A model generated the notes under the pieces. That model ran no database searches. It was given only the letters and a program-made list of their open reading frames with translations, and was not told the origin of the DNA. The translations under genes and the position numbers were made by a program. Of a stretch of 64,000 nucleotides of DNA, positions 25,066 to 35,950 are shown piece after piece. Origin of the DNA: Neopestalotiopsis rosae (taxonomy: Eukaryota; Ascomycota; Sordariomycetes; Amphisphaeriales; Sporocadaceae); the NCBI GenBank assembly GCA_023078685.1, contig JALGAS010000004.1, positions 4,464,001 to 4,528,000 of the forward strand, written 5' to 3'. Each line of letters opens with the position of its first letter. The stretch's first letter is position 1.

Positions 25066-28000
25066 ATGGCTGACCCATTTACAATTATTGGGCTAACGGC
25101 CAGTATTGTCAGCTTCATTGATTTCAGCTTGAAGATTGTCTCTTCGGGAAGGTCTCTCTTTAATTCCAGTCATGATACAACCAAAGAGCTCCAAGAGTTA
25201 GGCTACATTGTCGATGACATTCGCAAGAAGAATAAAGAGCTTCAGGAGCTCGAAAAAAATTCGACGAGAAAACCCCACAAAGATGAGACACAAGCCCTTT
25301 TCATGGCGAAGGTCAGCGACGAGTTGGCAGAGGACCTGGAGGAAATACTCAATACTTTAAAGAAACGACCAGGAAGATCAAGATTGTACGAATCAGGCAG
25401 AATTGCAGTCCAACATCAAGTCAAGGCATCAGATATAAAGAAACTGCGTACGCGACTGCTGACCCTAAACGGACTAGCTAGAGAAAACATGAAGTCAGCA
25501 ATAGAAGGGTAAAATCATCTTCCCCATTCCTCTTTTCAAACCCTAGTTCTCAACCTATTCGCTGAAGTGTATTTTCGAACATATCCATCTGCTGACTCGT
25601 CATGTGCCCTAGAAAGCATCAATCTGGTCTTATGGAAGTCATTCAAAGCTTGAATAGGTCCCGAGATGAGTTTGAGATCAGCTTTGCATGTCATATAGAC
25701 GATATCAAGGAAGACATTCGAGGCCTCCTCGAGGAATCGAAAGACATGAACCACCGGCTTGCACAGTTGACAAGCCTCAACACCAAACTCCACAACCTCG
25801 ACAAGGAGCAGAAATACCAACAGAAGCAGGTCAAAGCTATCAAAAGTCTTCATTTCGCGCAATTGCACCGACGCTGGTCACGGATCGAGATAGCGGATAA
25901 ATTCACTAATTCGTGGTTGTTTGATGAGTCGCGGACGACATTTTTAGAGTGGCTCAGAGAGGGTAAAGGGATGTTTTGGATAAGCGGAAAGGTACCCTAC
26001 CCGCCATGAACCTTAAAAGGGTCGTCTAACATCGGTATAGCCTGGAAGTGGGAAATCGACGCTTATGAAGTTTGCATTTGCGAAAGATGATACAAGGGCC
26101 GCCCTTATGCGCTGGGCAGGGTCCGCCAAGCTACACACAGCCAGCTTCTTCTTCTGGAACCAAGGCTTCGAGATGCAGAAATCGAAGGCGGGATTACTTC
26201 AGTCCTTGCTATATCAGTTGCTCAGGCGAGCGCCTGAGCTGATACCGCAGAAGTGCTACGATCATCCAGTCCACGAAACATGGGAGTTCAGCGAGTTGGT
26301 GGATATATGCCATCATATCACACGAAGAGACGACTTAGAAGATAAATTCTGTTTCTTCATTGATGGTCTTGATGAGTATGGAGGTGAAGAGGAAGATCTG
26401 TCAAAGGTGTTGTCCACACTATCTCAAGGCCCACATGTGAAATTTTGTGTTTCATGCCGGAACCGACCGTATCTTGAAAACGAATTTTTACAGGAGGGGT
26501 ACAATCACCCTCAATTTATATGCGTGCACGGTCCATTTCCCACCAAAAGTCACCTTATTCACTCTGGTGTTTTTAGCCCAGGAAAAATTACAAAAATAAC
26601 GAAAATATAGAAATATAAGGAAATTTATATGGAGTTTTAATTTCTAGCATTCTTTTGGGGCTTTTACGATAATAACGAAAATACAGCATTATATATCAAG
26701 CTCGATGGTAGAATTTATGGTTTCCCCATTAAAATTAGCGTATTTTTTATTAAGTTCAAATTTAAAAATTTTTGCAATCTTTCAAAAAATATTAACGTAA
26801 AATCAAAATAAGGAAAAACATTTCTTTCTTTATTTTTATCGTATATATAAATCTCTCTTAATTTTATTATTTTTCCAGGGCTGGAAATACCGGAGTGAAT
26901 ATGGTGACTTTTGGTATAAAACAGGGTTGGCACGGATATAAATTTCCAGTCTCTGTACTCCCTGGCTGTACAAGATTTCACCAAGGAGGACATGATTACG
27001 CATGTCCGTCAGCGTCTACGACAGAATGAAATGTTCAGATCACTTCAAGACTCCGAAGAGCTATTCCAGGAAATAGTCGCAAAGATTACGGAACATGCGC
27101 AAGGCGTCTGGCTTTGGGTGTCGCTTGTCGTGCGTGACTTGGTCAGAGCTGTCAATGGCCAAGAGTCCGGCAGTACGTTGAAGCGAATCATTGAAGAGTT
27201 TCCCGAGGATTTGGAAGGCTATTTTGATCAAATAATCAGAAGAATCAAATCCCTTTACAGAAGAGACTCGGTAAGAATATTCCGCATCACCCTCGAGGAA
27301 GTCCAGCCGTTGCCACTCTTCGCATTTTCTCTCTTGGATGCGGAGGGGAACAATCCGCGTTACGCCATTGATGCAAAGATATCACCGATATCAGACCAAC
27401 AGCTTCTGGAGATTGAAACTCCTTGGAAAAGTCGAATCATCAATCGCTGTGGGGATCTTCTGCTGGTAGTCCCGGAAGAGCACCCCGTATTCCTACGAAA
27501 TCCTGTCGATTTCATGCATCGCACCGTCCGCGACTTCCTGGAAGAGAACTTGAAGAGACAGGCAGAATCCATTGGTGACCAAGACTATAAGCCCCTGGTC
27601 TCATTGTGTAACATGATGCTTTACCTGCTCAAAAGCCTTCCAGAAACAGATCTATCAGACCGAAGGCTGAGGAAAGCTTCGATACATCGGATTATTGGAT
27701 TAACAGATGAGCTGCTTTATTATGCGCACGAAGACGACAGGTCAGACAATCCATCTGATCTGATCGACATCTTGGATGAGGTTGATCACGTCAACAACAT
27801 ACACGCCGGCAATCTAAATAATCATTGGACACACGCAAGAGACTTGCCTAGAACGCGAGGACTAGACGAATATGGAGAAGGCGGAAATTGCAATTTCCTG
27901 GCTCTTGCTATACAGGCTAGACTTTTCAACTACGTCAAAGCAAAACTCGAGGCGAACCCAGAGAAGCTTCGTAAACCTGGTCGGCCGCTTTTGGATTACG

Positions 28001-28416
28001 CCCTACGACCGAGACGAGTCACGGCTATCACGATGCCGTACCACTCGGAGAGGAATGACCCAAGTCTTGATACGCGAATGATTCAGTTGCTCCTGAGTCT
28101 TGATGCGGATCCAAACCAAAAGGCTCATCTTAACGATGGACGTAGTGTTTGGGCAGTGTTCCTTCTTTCCATGTACGAGACGATCAATCTTGGAGAAGAG
28201 TCTCCTGGCTTGAAGGAAGCGTGGTATTTGGCTTGCGACCTACTGATCCAATACGGTGCCGATCTTGAATGCTGGCTCGATACAGGCACGCGACTTACGG
28301 CCCGATCGATACTGGAAATGGCCTTTGGAAAGGAGATGGCAGCAAGACTCACAAACAATGCGAGGATCGTGAAAGCGCAGAACACGACTGCGTCATGGTT
28401 CTCAAGATTCTGGTAA
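25066..28416 (+). pseudogene. STAND/NACHT NLR-like receptor gene interrupted by a mobile element
   Basis: Exons 25066-25508, 25613-25991 and 26041 onward fit in frame. The N-terminus (MADPFTIIGLTASIVSFIDF) is that of the fungal N-terminal domain of STAND proteins. Walker A (GKPGSGKST) is formed exactly across the second intron, and Walker B is FFIDGLDEYGG. An inverted-repeat element at 26521-26936 puts a stop at 26608-26610, truncating the product to about 463 residues and cutting the NACHT module from its C-terminal part. Past the element the same frame resumes (QDFTKEDMITHV) and runs 491 codons to 28416, with a helical region and ankyrin-like pieces. Element plus one 4-bp duplication is 420 bp, a multiple of three, so the uninterrupted gene would encode 925 residues. 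Such receptors act in non-self recognition and cell death. Confidence 0.82.
26521..26936. mobile_element. MITE-like AT-rich element with long terminal inverted repeats, inserted in the NACHT gene
   Basis: The 416-bp stretch is far richer in A/T than the gene around it. Its two ends are imperfect inverted repeats of about 70 bp: the left end begins TGCGTGC and holds ACCAAAAGTCACC, and the right end read in reverse begins TCCGTGC and holds the same ACCAAAAGTCACC, then continues with related ATTCACTC and CCAGC..GGAAAAAT blocks. TATA flanks both ends (26517-26520 and 26937-26940), fitting a TA or TATA target duplication as made by Tc1/mariner-type elements. No transposase frame is present, so it is non-autonomous. 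Confidence 0.8.
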
Positions 28417-28775
28417 AATGATTAGATCCGAGGTTTGCACCGATGCATCGGATACAGAAACCTTTTGAAATTACACGTCAAATCATGCATCAGCATTCGG
28501 CGGCTAGATTCCGTTCCAACCCCCATGCACAGTTTTTCTTTTGGCGAGTAAAGCCCGAACAATAATTAGGATCAGCACTACGTTCGATCCCTGTCGGATC
28601 TGTGAGGATCGTAAGGACCCGGCCACCGGCAGCTCAGCCGCAGATTAGGTTGGGGGCCATCAGATACCTTATAAACATGGTCTTGCCAAGAGAAAAGTAT
28701 AGCAGTTGCCAAGGCCATTTCATCTCTCTTGTATTCTCCCACTCGTTCTGTGCCCAGCGCATTGTGCATATCACG
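28417..28775. other. Spacer, no gene seen
   Basis: 359 bp between the NACHT gene and the next gene on the same strand. It contains an upstream ATG at 28677 in frame with the next gene but without a sensible N-terminus. Confidence 0.4.
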
Positions 28776-30239
28776 ATGCACTACTCATTCTTTTCGTGCA
28801 ACCTTTCGAGAAAATATCCCTTCCAGTGGTTCACTCCACTGGTGATAGTGGGGGCCATCATTACGATACCGCTCATCACCTTTGTCAATGTCACCATGAC
28901 AGGGTACGAGCTAGTAGCGACATCGTCAAACAACCCGAACCAGACGGTAGACAATCCCACATGGTACGGTGGAGTGCAATGGCCGAGCTACTTCATCCAG
29001 AACACGCAAACGGCGTGCGCCGCGGCGAACATTCCTCTGCGGAGCCAAGTCTTTACGATGAACGAAGCCATTCCATATTCGCTCAATAGCGTATGGCGGA
29101 TGAGCGACGACGGAATCAAGACGAACCTCGGCTCACTGGTCTATTCCAACAATGTCTTGAATGACTGCAATGTGACCAAGGTCGTCATGAACATTCTCGA
29201 AAGATACGGGCAAGGCATGGGCTTTTCCTCCATTGCGCGCGTTGGCATAGCGCTCGAAATGACTGCCCAGTGTTCAGTCGAAATTGACACGTCCAAGACA
29301 GACGCGGTCCAAGGACCGACATTCTTTGAGCTCGTTGGATCCTACGATCTGGTCGACACGGACGTGCCGCGCTTCTTGTCGCGCAACAAGACGGATAAGG
29401 CGAGCTTGTACTGGGGAGAATCGCTGCTCCACATGTACTGGATGATCTTGTCCAAGGCTTACTTCGATGGCGCAGCCGGCACAAAGACGGCAAACGACAG
29501 CACGTACTCGGGGGTGATCAATCTGAAGCGCCGCTCTGACTTGCCCAATGGGACGGAAGAAGAGGTCATGAGCGACGACTTCTTTTCGCTGTCGTGCTTC
29601 ACAGAAGCCAGCTACTGTGGAAATAACAGCATTTCTTGGCTATCGCAAGGAAACCAGGATTGGGATCCTTATCCGGGTATCTGGTCGTCCGTGAACACGC
29701 TCGGCAAGGCCATGTGGTTCACCGTCATGACAGACCTGGGCCGCAACGAATCGGGGGTACCAAACATGCTGGCCTACCCGGATCTACTACAAAATCTCAG
29801 CGCAAACTTGACTAACGAGGTACAATATTGGAACGATCGAAAGGCTGCACAGAATGGATCGACGAGGGGTATTCTCATGGAAATCGACAAGAATCTGGCC
29901 TTGACCGCCTTTGATCCGGCACAAACACCCCCGCCACGTCTAGGTGCGTCGCCAGCCACTTTGTCGACAAGCTACATTTGTCAGGTGCCCAAGGTGAAGC
30001 CCGTGGGGACGATCATCTTCTCAGTTCTGGTCGCGGATCTTGTGTTACTGCAAGCAATCTGGACGGTGTTCAAATTGATTGTTGATGGGATAGTGCAGCA
30101 CAAGGAGCCGACTCTTCTGCATTGCAGCGGATGCCAGCAAGGCTCTGCTGTTGCAAGCATGGACAATGAAGGTTCATATGCGGGCAGCGACATGGCGCCT
30201 ACAAAGTATGCAAAGGTAGCTCAGAGGGAAATACTTTGA
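28776..30239 (+). CDS. Glycosylated integral membrane protein of a fungal family without known function
   Basis: A single exon of 487 residues from ATG 28776. It has a TM near the start (WFTPLVIVGAIITIPLITFV) preceded by RKYPFQ, a long outer region with many N-glycosylation sequons (NQT, NVT, NKT, NDS, NGT, NLS) and Cys, and a second TM near 425-450 (GTIIFSVLVADLVLLQAIW) before a cytosolic tail. This two-TM layout with the KYPFxWFTP start occurs in many filamentous ascomycetes. No catalytic motif is visible. The frame stays open upstream, but the ATG at 28677 would add a non-conserved leader, so the inner start is preferred. Confidence 0.78.
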   Translation: MHYSFFSCNLSRKYPFQWFTPLVIVGAIITIPLITFVNVTMTGYELVATSSNNPNQTVDNPTWYGGVQWPSYFIQNTQTACAAANIPLRSQVFTMNEAIPYSLNSVWRMSDDGIKTNLGSLVYSNNVLNDCNVTKVVMNILERYGQGMGFSSIARVGIALEMTAQCSVEIDTSKTDAVQGPTFFELVGSYDLVDTDVPRFLSRNKTDKASLYWGESLLHMYWMILSKAYFDGAAGTKTANDSTYSGVINLKRRSDLPNGTEEEVMSDDFFSLSCFTEASYCGNNSISWLSQGNQDWDPYPGIWSSVNTLGKAMWFTVMTDLGRNESGVPNMLAYPDLLQNLSANLTNEVQYWNDRKAAQNGSTRGILMEIDKNLALTAFDPAQTPPPRLGASPATLSTSYICQVPKVKPVGTIIFSVLVADLVLLQAIWTVFKLIVDGIVQHKEPTLLHCSGCQQGSAVASMDNEGSYAGSDMAPTKYAKVAQREIL

Positions 30240-30380
30240 TACGAGGGGGTAAACCACATGAGATATTCTAAGTCGATCTTGCTTAACATTGTAGCAGATA
30301 GTCTGAAGCGACAGTCTCTGAATGAAACTTCATGATGACCCAAGATGACTCGGCCTGATAAGTGCTCAACTTTGCCAGCA

Positions 30381-31205
30381 TCACATTTTCCACATGCTTG
30401 CTGTTTGTAATGCCTCCGCAAAGGAGCCCACCTTGCCGTCAATCGCAAAGCCCTCGGCACTGAGCGCGCGCACCTGGGAATAGAGATCCTTGAGGGGCAC
30501 CGAAAAAGTATCGATAATTTCGCCCTCCTCGAGCTGTGGTTTTGGGCTCCTGTTCTCCTCCCTGTTAAGGTCAATCTTCATGCGAATCATGTACACGCAA
30601 GAACTCGAGGATGCCGGTCCTAGCTTTCTCGTCAGCCAAGCAACGCCGTGGGAAGTGCAGTCACAGGGATCAAAAACTCACCATTCCAGTGCACCGGCCG
30701 TCCGCCCTCTTCCTCGATGACCTCTCCCACATAGCCCGTCTCCTCCCTTAGCTCTCTGATAGCCGCCTGCTCCGGGGTCTCGCCCTCGTCCACCATTCCC
30801 GCCGGGAACTCGACAACCACCTTGCCCGTGGGAGGACGGAACTGCTTCTCCAGCAAGACCTCGGGACCCGTCGGCTTGTCCAGGATGGCGAGAATCTGGA
30901 TCGCGTCCACGGCGCTGCTCTTTGGACGGGTGGGTCGCTTCATGGCCTCCCAGGTCCGGGATTTGCCATGTGCATCTTCATAGTTGATCCTAAGAAGAGG
31001 GGACGATTTTGAGCATTTTGTGGTACATCCTCCCCTCATAAGTTTGAATCATGCAGCCTACCTGACTAGCTTAAGCCACTTCGAGTCTTTGGTGTCCTGT
31101 TCGATGATATCAGCATCCTCTATTTGATGTGCGGAAGTAATGGTTCCACGGATGACCTACTAATGGCTCAGTGGAGATAACCCGAGGTTGCTGTTGCTGT
31201 GACAT
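30381..31205 (-). CDS. YSA1: Nudix hydrolase, ADP-ribose pyrophosphatase type (Ysa1-like)
   Basis: Four exons fit: 31205-31161, 31096-31062, 30989-30682 and 30619-30381, giving 208 residues. The complete Nudix box GX5EX7REUXEEXGU is read as GMVDEGE..REL.EETGY in exon 3. The N-terminus (PRVISTEPL, then KWLKLVRINYED after splicing) matches the start of Ysa1-like enzymes. They split ADP-ribose and related ADP-sugars to AMP and sugar phosphate in the cytosol, controlling ADP-ribose levels. The first two exons are only 45 and 35 bp; the 64-bp first intron has a branch-like TGCTGAT. It is divergent to TRM12 with about 226 bp between the starts, probably a shared promoter. Confidence 0.85.
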
Positions 31206-31431
31206 ATTTGTTGACTCTTTGGTATGCTGGTCAAATACCGGAAAAATGCTTGTATTCAAACGTTTCCACCAATTATTATCTCAAGTTTGGAGGTATATTT
31301 GCGATAGTTACTGGCGTTGGAACGAACCCTGTGAAGGACTACCCAAAGTGCCCCTCCTTTTGGCAGTGTTGTGCATCATCTGCCCCACCACGATGTGAGT
31401 AAACATTTTCTTGCGTCTGCCGTCTTACAAC

Positions 31432-32667
31432 ATGAGTCCTACAGCTCAAGCACCACCACCGCCAAAGAGACCCAAGAAGCCAAAGCCGCCCAACGCCATA
31501 GAGTCGGCTCTGACATCGTGGTTCGCCTCCTTGCCGGCTGAGCTGATCGCAAGCCATGATGTGCCAGACTTGACCCTCAAGGCCCCCAAACGATGGGTCG
31601 TTTATGAGCCCATGGTCCTGCTGCCGGCGGGCTCCTTCAATTCCAGTACCTGGCCGGATCTCCTGCGTTCAGTGCCCAACTCGCAGAGAGAATCCCTCTG
31701 GACGTCTGTGCTAGAGCAGATTTCGAAGACCTGCAAGTCACGGCTCACGCATCTGGCCGCCAACGAAGGCATCCCGCTCCGTGACGACGACGGAGCGGAA
31801 GAGAACATCCTGCGAAGCCCCAGCGGACTGAGGATTCTACACGGAGACTTTGGCCCTGCCGCCGTTCGCCAACCCGACGTGGGACCGACTGCGCAGGAGT
31901 TCAAGGACGCCTTCTGGGTCTCGACGAAGCAGAATGGCATCTATCAGACATGGGCACCGCGATGGACCATGTTCAGCCGCGGCAACGTCAAGGAAAAGGC
32001 CCGGCTCTTGGACTTTCACTCTCCATCGCCGCCGTCGCCATCGACACCGGGTCTCGAGAACAGGAAGATGGACAAGCGTGAATTGAGAGGCAAGTGGGCG
32101 GTCGATCTCTACGCGGGTATTGGCTATTTCGTCTTCTCGTATGCAAAGCTCGGAATGCGCGTCATCTGCTGGGAGCTGAACCCGTGGAGCGTCGAAGGTC
32201 TACGAAGGGGCGCCATTGAGAATGGGTGGAGCGTCCGTGTGATCTCGGCCGCGGAGCGCGATTCTCTAAATATGCACGACGTGGTAGAAGGAGGGCAAGA
32301 CATTATCGTGTTCTTGGACACGAATGAAGCAGCGTTGCCATGTTTGACAGAAATTAAGAACATGAGCTCTCCGCTGAATATCAGGCATGTCAATGGCGGT
32401 TTTCTACCCACAAGCGAACCCATATGGAAAGATGCATTTGAGATGACGCGCGGGATGGACCAAGCGTGGTTGCATTTGCATGAGAATGTGGGCGTCAACG
32501 ACATTGAAAAGAGGAAGAGTGATATTCAGGACTTATTCGATGGCTTGTGTCCAGATCACTCAACACGATCAAGAGTGGAACATGTTGAGCTTGTCAAGAC
32601 CTTTGCGCCAGGAGTCTGGCATTGTGTCTTTGATGTATATATTACGTCGGGCAATGATATTAAGTAA
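31432..32667 (+). CDS. TRM12: tRNA wybutosine-synthesising protein 2 (Trm12/TYW2)
   Basis: A single exon of 411 residues from the ATG at 31432. The class I methyltransferase-like motif I is VDLYAGIGYFVFSYAK, followed by the acidic loop ICWELNPWSVEGLRRG; upstream are FGPAAVRQ, WAPRWTMFSRGN and downstream LDTNEAALP, all typical of the Trm12/TYW2 family. The enzyme moves the 3-amino-3-carboxypropyl group of S-adenosylmethionine to the tricyclic precursor at position 37 of tRNA-Phe, a step in wybutosine formation in the cytosol. The lysine/proline-rich N-terminus is variable in the family. It ends 58 bp from the convergent EF-hand gene. Confidence 0.88.
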   Translation: MSPTAQAPPPPKRPKKPKPPNAIESALTSWFASLPAELIASHDVPDLTLKAPKRWVVYEPMVLLPAGSFNSSTWPDLLRSVPNSQRESLWTSVLEQISKTCKSRLTHLAANEGIPLRDDDGAEENILRSPSGLRILHGDFGPAAVRQPDVGPTAQEFKDAFWVSTKQNGIYQTWAPRWTMFSRGNVKEKARLLDFHSPSPPSPSTPGLENRKMDKRELRGKWAVDLYAGIGYFVFSYAKLGMRVICWELNPWSVEGLRRGAIENGWSVRVISAAERDSLNMHDVVEGGQDIIVFLDTNEAALPCLTEIKNMSSPLNIRHVNGGFLPTSEPIWKDAFEMTRGMDQAWLHLHENVGVNDIEKRKSDIQDLFDGLCPDHSTRSRVEHVELVKTFAPGVWHCVFDVYITSGNDIK

Positions 32668-32725
32668 TTCTCGTTATGTTCATCCTGCATGTTTCATTGG
32701 GTTCTCGTTTCCAAACAAATGTCTT

Positions 32726-33483
32726 CTACCTTGTTCTCCTGAACTTGGCCGGGATGTTCTCGGGGACAATCCTAAGCGAGTTGAGTCTTTCCAGCTTTTC
32801 CTCTTCCTCTTCCATAAGTTCGTGTTTCCGGAAATGCTCGATATCCTCGGGGTGTGTAAGATCCTCGAGCTTGGTGTTTTCGTCGTGGTACTTCTCCCAA
32901 TGGTGAATTTCGTACTCATATTCGTCGTCGCCGTGGTGTCCCGGACCAGTTCCCATATCTGGCAAAGTCTTGCCTTCGTTGATGAACATGACAAACTCGT
33001 CGCGCGTTACGGCACCGGATCCGTCCGTGTCAAGCAGGGCCAGAACCTGCCGTGTTATCTCAGCCCTACGCTGAGGCGAGACGTTCTGGTTCGAGTCGTC
33101 ATAGAGGCCGTAGGTTCGCAGAATTTCTTCAGGCTCCCATTTGCCGTCGCCATCGAAGTCGTGCAGCAGGAAGAAGGAGGACGCATCGAAATCGCTTATG
33201 TGGTGTTCCTCTGCGCACTGGTGTTAGCAAATGATGAACAAACGCCACATCCTCGCCTCGCGGGCACTGGGCGACCAATGCCGTCTGTACGCGCGCGTTA
33301 CAGGCCCAGGAAGCTTGCCCAAGTTGCACGAATCTTTTTCTCAGAACCTCAAGACGTACCAGCCATGTGCTTTGTCATCCAATTCGCGTTTTCATCGACA
33401 ATTGGTTTTTGCGATCCGCCATGATCACCGTGGGCGACTGCTCCGCCAACCAGGGCTATAGTCGCAAGTAATATCGAGCGCAT
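32726..33483 (-). CDS. EF-hand calcium-binding secretory-pathway protein (Ssp120/nucleobindin-like)
   Basis: Two exons (33483-33360, 33210-32726) encode 202 residues. A signal peptide (MRSILLATIALVGGAVAHG) is followed by two EF-hand loops, DFDGDGKWEPEE and DTDGSGAVTRDE, each with the expected acidic residues at positions 1, 3, 5 and 12. The rest is acidic and helical (HELMEEEEEKLERL). This layout matches yeast Ssp120 and animal nucleobindins, which are soluble calcium binders of the ER/Golgi. The intron is 149 bp, longer than most here. It is convergent with TRM12 and divergent from ORC6. Confidence 0.85.
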
Positions 33484-34160
33484 ATCGTCGAGCTGATGAT
33501 AAGGGTCTGAGACTTGTGGTAGACAAGCGTTGATGGAGGCTGAGACAACAATCTGGAGCAGAAGAGACCAAGAATGCCGGCTTAAAGACAGGTAGTAGGT
33601 AATTCAATGAGCTCCCATCAGAAATGCGCGCGACCTCTGACCCCTTGAATCGCGTGGGGTCTGGGGATCTGTTCTAGCGCACCCGATAGTTGCTGCAGGG
33701 GAACGCCGCTAGATGTTCAGGGATCTTTCCATGGCGACGTCAGGCGTATCTTGTATCTGCCGGACCATCATCTGCACGGTACCTACCATGTCAAGGTGAG
33801 GAATACTGAGTGAATTTCCAAAGAAAATGTTGGAACCGTGACTACCAGGCTTTGACGTGCAGTATAACACACAAGCGTTTATACAATGCGGGCGGTTTAA
33901 GCGTGCATGCGCCAACGTCGCGGGAGATTTTCCTGTGCATTCATTGTTGCTTCCAGAAAAGTCGTACAGAGTACATACACCTCAGATACCCCAAACGTCA
34001 TTGGCTGCCCCAGCCGTGCAGACCCCCCGGGCGCGGATTTTAGAGCGGTGGGTAAGCTGTCGATAGCACCCCAATTCCGCGAAAAGCCCATAACTCTCCG
34101 AATTCCCATAGCTCAGAGCTCCCAAAGCTCCCAGCAAGTCGGCCGACTTCCTCATCAACC
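33484..34160. promoter_or_regulatory. Divergent promoter region between the EF-hand and ORC6 genes
   Basis: 677 bp without a coding signal between two divergently read genes. Near 34085-34140 short repeats (gctcccaaagctcccag-like) precede the ORC6 ATG. Confidence 0.45.
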
Positions 34161-35300
34161 ATGTCGCGCTCAGTAGAACCAACTTTACTCTCGTTACTCC
34201 CCTCACTCAACTCGGCTTCCTCGCTGCCCCCGAGCCTGGTTGAGCTAGCATCGAGTCTTCTCGCCCAGTCGCGACACAATGCCAGCACACTCAAGGCCGA
34301 GGAGGAGGTCGCGCGACCCTACGCCTGCGCCCACATTGCCTGCGAACGGTTGAAGACGACATTGGACCTTCCTCCCATTCAAGCACGCCCTCCTATCCCG
34401 CCGCGAGTATACAAGCGTCTTTACACACATCTGGATCATATCCTGCCCACCGGCTCTCCGACCAAGAGGACTCGAACACCAAGTGGGAAAGCGAGAGAGG
34501 CTGGCTTGGCTCTAGACAGCGAGCAAAGGCTTCGGGAAAGAGCTACACCAGGCAAAGAAGCTGCCCTGGCGGCCTTTCGGTCCAAACCAAATGGAACACC
34601 TACCAAATCCACAGGCAAGGCAGTAGCACCATCGACGGCTCGCAAAGCCCGTGACGCCCTGCCATCTTGGATGCGGCCCACCGCCCAATATCTTTGTACC
34701 CATCTCGACTCGGAGCACATAGGTCGGACCGTCCTAGCTGGACTACAAAGTATTATTACTCCTAATGGCAGGAGAAGCAAAGACGAATGGATCAACGACC
34801 ATCTGGCGGCCCTATTTGCTGCTGTGTTTTTCCTCGTGACAACACGATACATTAGCGCGGGAACAAAACGTCCTATAAGCAACACCCAGTACAGCAATAC
34901 TCGCAGAGATATAATCAAGGTCTTACGACAAGTACGCAAAGAAGTCGAGGTGAAAGGAGAAGATGAAGAGACATTCTGGGAAGGTTGGTCGAATGTCAGT
35001 GCCAAGGATGTCGACGACGCCACCAAGACCTTCGTCGAGAGAGGATGGCAAGATGGGGAATGGTTTGCGGGCATCCAAGGGAAAAGTGATGGGCATGAGG
35101 ATCAAGAGATGGAAGACGCCCAAGACCATGATGATGGCGAGAAAGTTCAAGTACAGCGCGGCGACTCCATGCTGCAAGGTCGCTGGACCATGACTGACCA
35201 GAAGCGACGCGATTATGCCGATTGGAAGGCAGATATACTGAAGCAGTGCCTCGAAATTGAAAAGGCAGGGAAAGCTGTAGATGTGGATGTCTCTGCTTGA
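34161..35300 (+). CDS. ORC6: Origin recognition complex subunit 6
   Basis: A single exon of 379 residues. The N-terminal helical region (ACAHIACERLKTTLDLPPI, then PPRVYKRLYTHLD) is the conserved TFIIB-like cyclin fold of fungal Orc6; a basic linker with GSPTKRTRTPSG may be a site for cell-cycle kinase control (SPTK). The second conserved half starts at LPSWMRPTAQYLC and continues to TFVERGWQ. As part of ORC it acts in the nucleus at replication origins, helping to load the MCM helicase. The acidic stretch near 330 is common. Assigned by sequence likeness only. Confidence 0.85.
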   Translation: MSRSVEPTLLSLLPSLNSASSLPPSLVELASSLLAQSRHNASTLKAEEEVARPYACAHIACERLKTTLDLPPIQARPPIPPRVYKRLYTHLDHILPTGSPTKRTRTPSGKAREAGLALDSEQRLRERATPGKEAALAAFRSKPNGTPTKSTGKAVAPSTARKARDALPSWMRPTAQYLCTHLDSEHIGRTVLAGLQSIITPNGRRSKDEWINDHLAALFAAVFFLVTTRYISAGTKRPISNTQYSNTRRDIIKVLRQVRKEVEVKGEDEETFWEGWSNVSAKDVDDATKTFVERGWQDGEWFAGIQGKSDGHEDQEMEDAQDHDDGEKVQVQRGDSMLQGRWTMTDQKRRDYADWKADILKQCLEIEKAGKAVDVDVSA

Positions 35301-35950
35301 GAAGCTGTGGTACGATACGAGTGTCAGCTGAAAGACACCTTCACAGACCAGTACAGCATGTAGCGTTTTGATTCAAGCGGTTGACTGTCATCCCAATCCG
35401 CGATACCTTCATCCATACGATGGACTCATGACGTTTCGCCTGACGGCATAGCAACTGTATATGGACTTGCCCGTGAGTTATTCTTCAATTGTAGGCTTAG
35501 TATAAGCCTCGTCGTTTCTATACATTCGAAATAATTTCTCTGGGTAGAACACCCCATGGATTTGCCTTAGCTGCATACCATGCTGAGTCAACATAGCCAT
35601 TCGTTCAGAATGAACCAATGATAAACTGCATGCAGGTAGAAAGCAATAAACACATCCTACTTAGCCTCGGTATTGGCATGTGGTCTAGAGAACACGGCTT
35701 CTGATTGGAGACCTAGCATAATAAGAGCTTCATTAGCGTATGTCATGACATAGCTATCCAATATCTGTAAACTCTATAGTATTATATATACGTAATGCGT
35801 ACATCATCCCATGCGCAGAGCTGACAATATTACCAGAATTCATTTCTTTCCTATTCATCAAATATTATCAGTGAAAGAAACATCGGCATTGCAAGTTGAG
35901 CTTCAGATTTATACCGAATCCGAAAGCGATAATCAAACAGGATCTTCAAA
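35301..35950. other. AT-rich spacer, no gene seen
   Basis: 650 bp of mostly A/T-rich sequence containing the end of ORC6 and the promoter of the next gene. A TATA-like stretch (tattatatatacg) lies near 35780. Confidence 0.4.

Noticed and set aside
26715..26993. 92-codon minus-strand frame in the MITE-like element
   Set aside because: It is the translation of the right terminal repeat and AT-rich DNA; no transposase motif.
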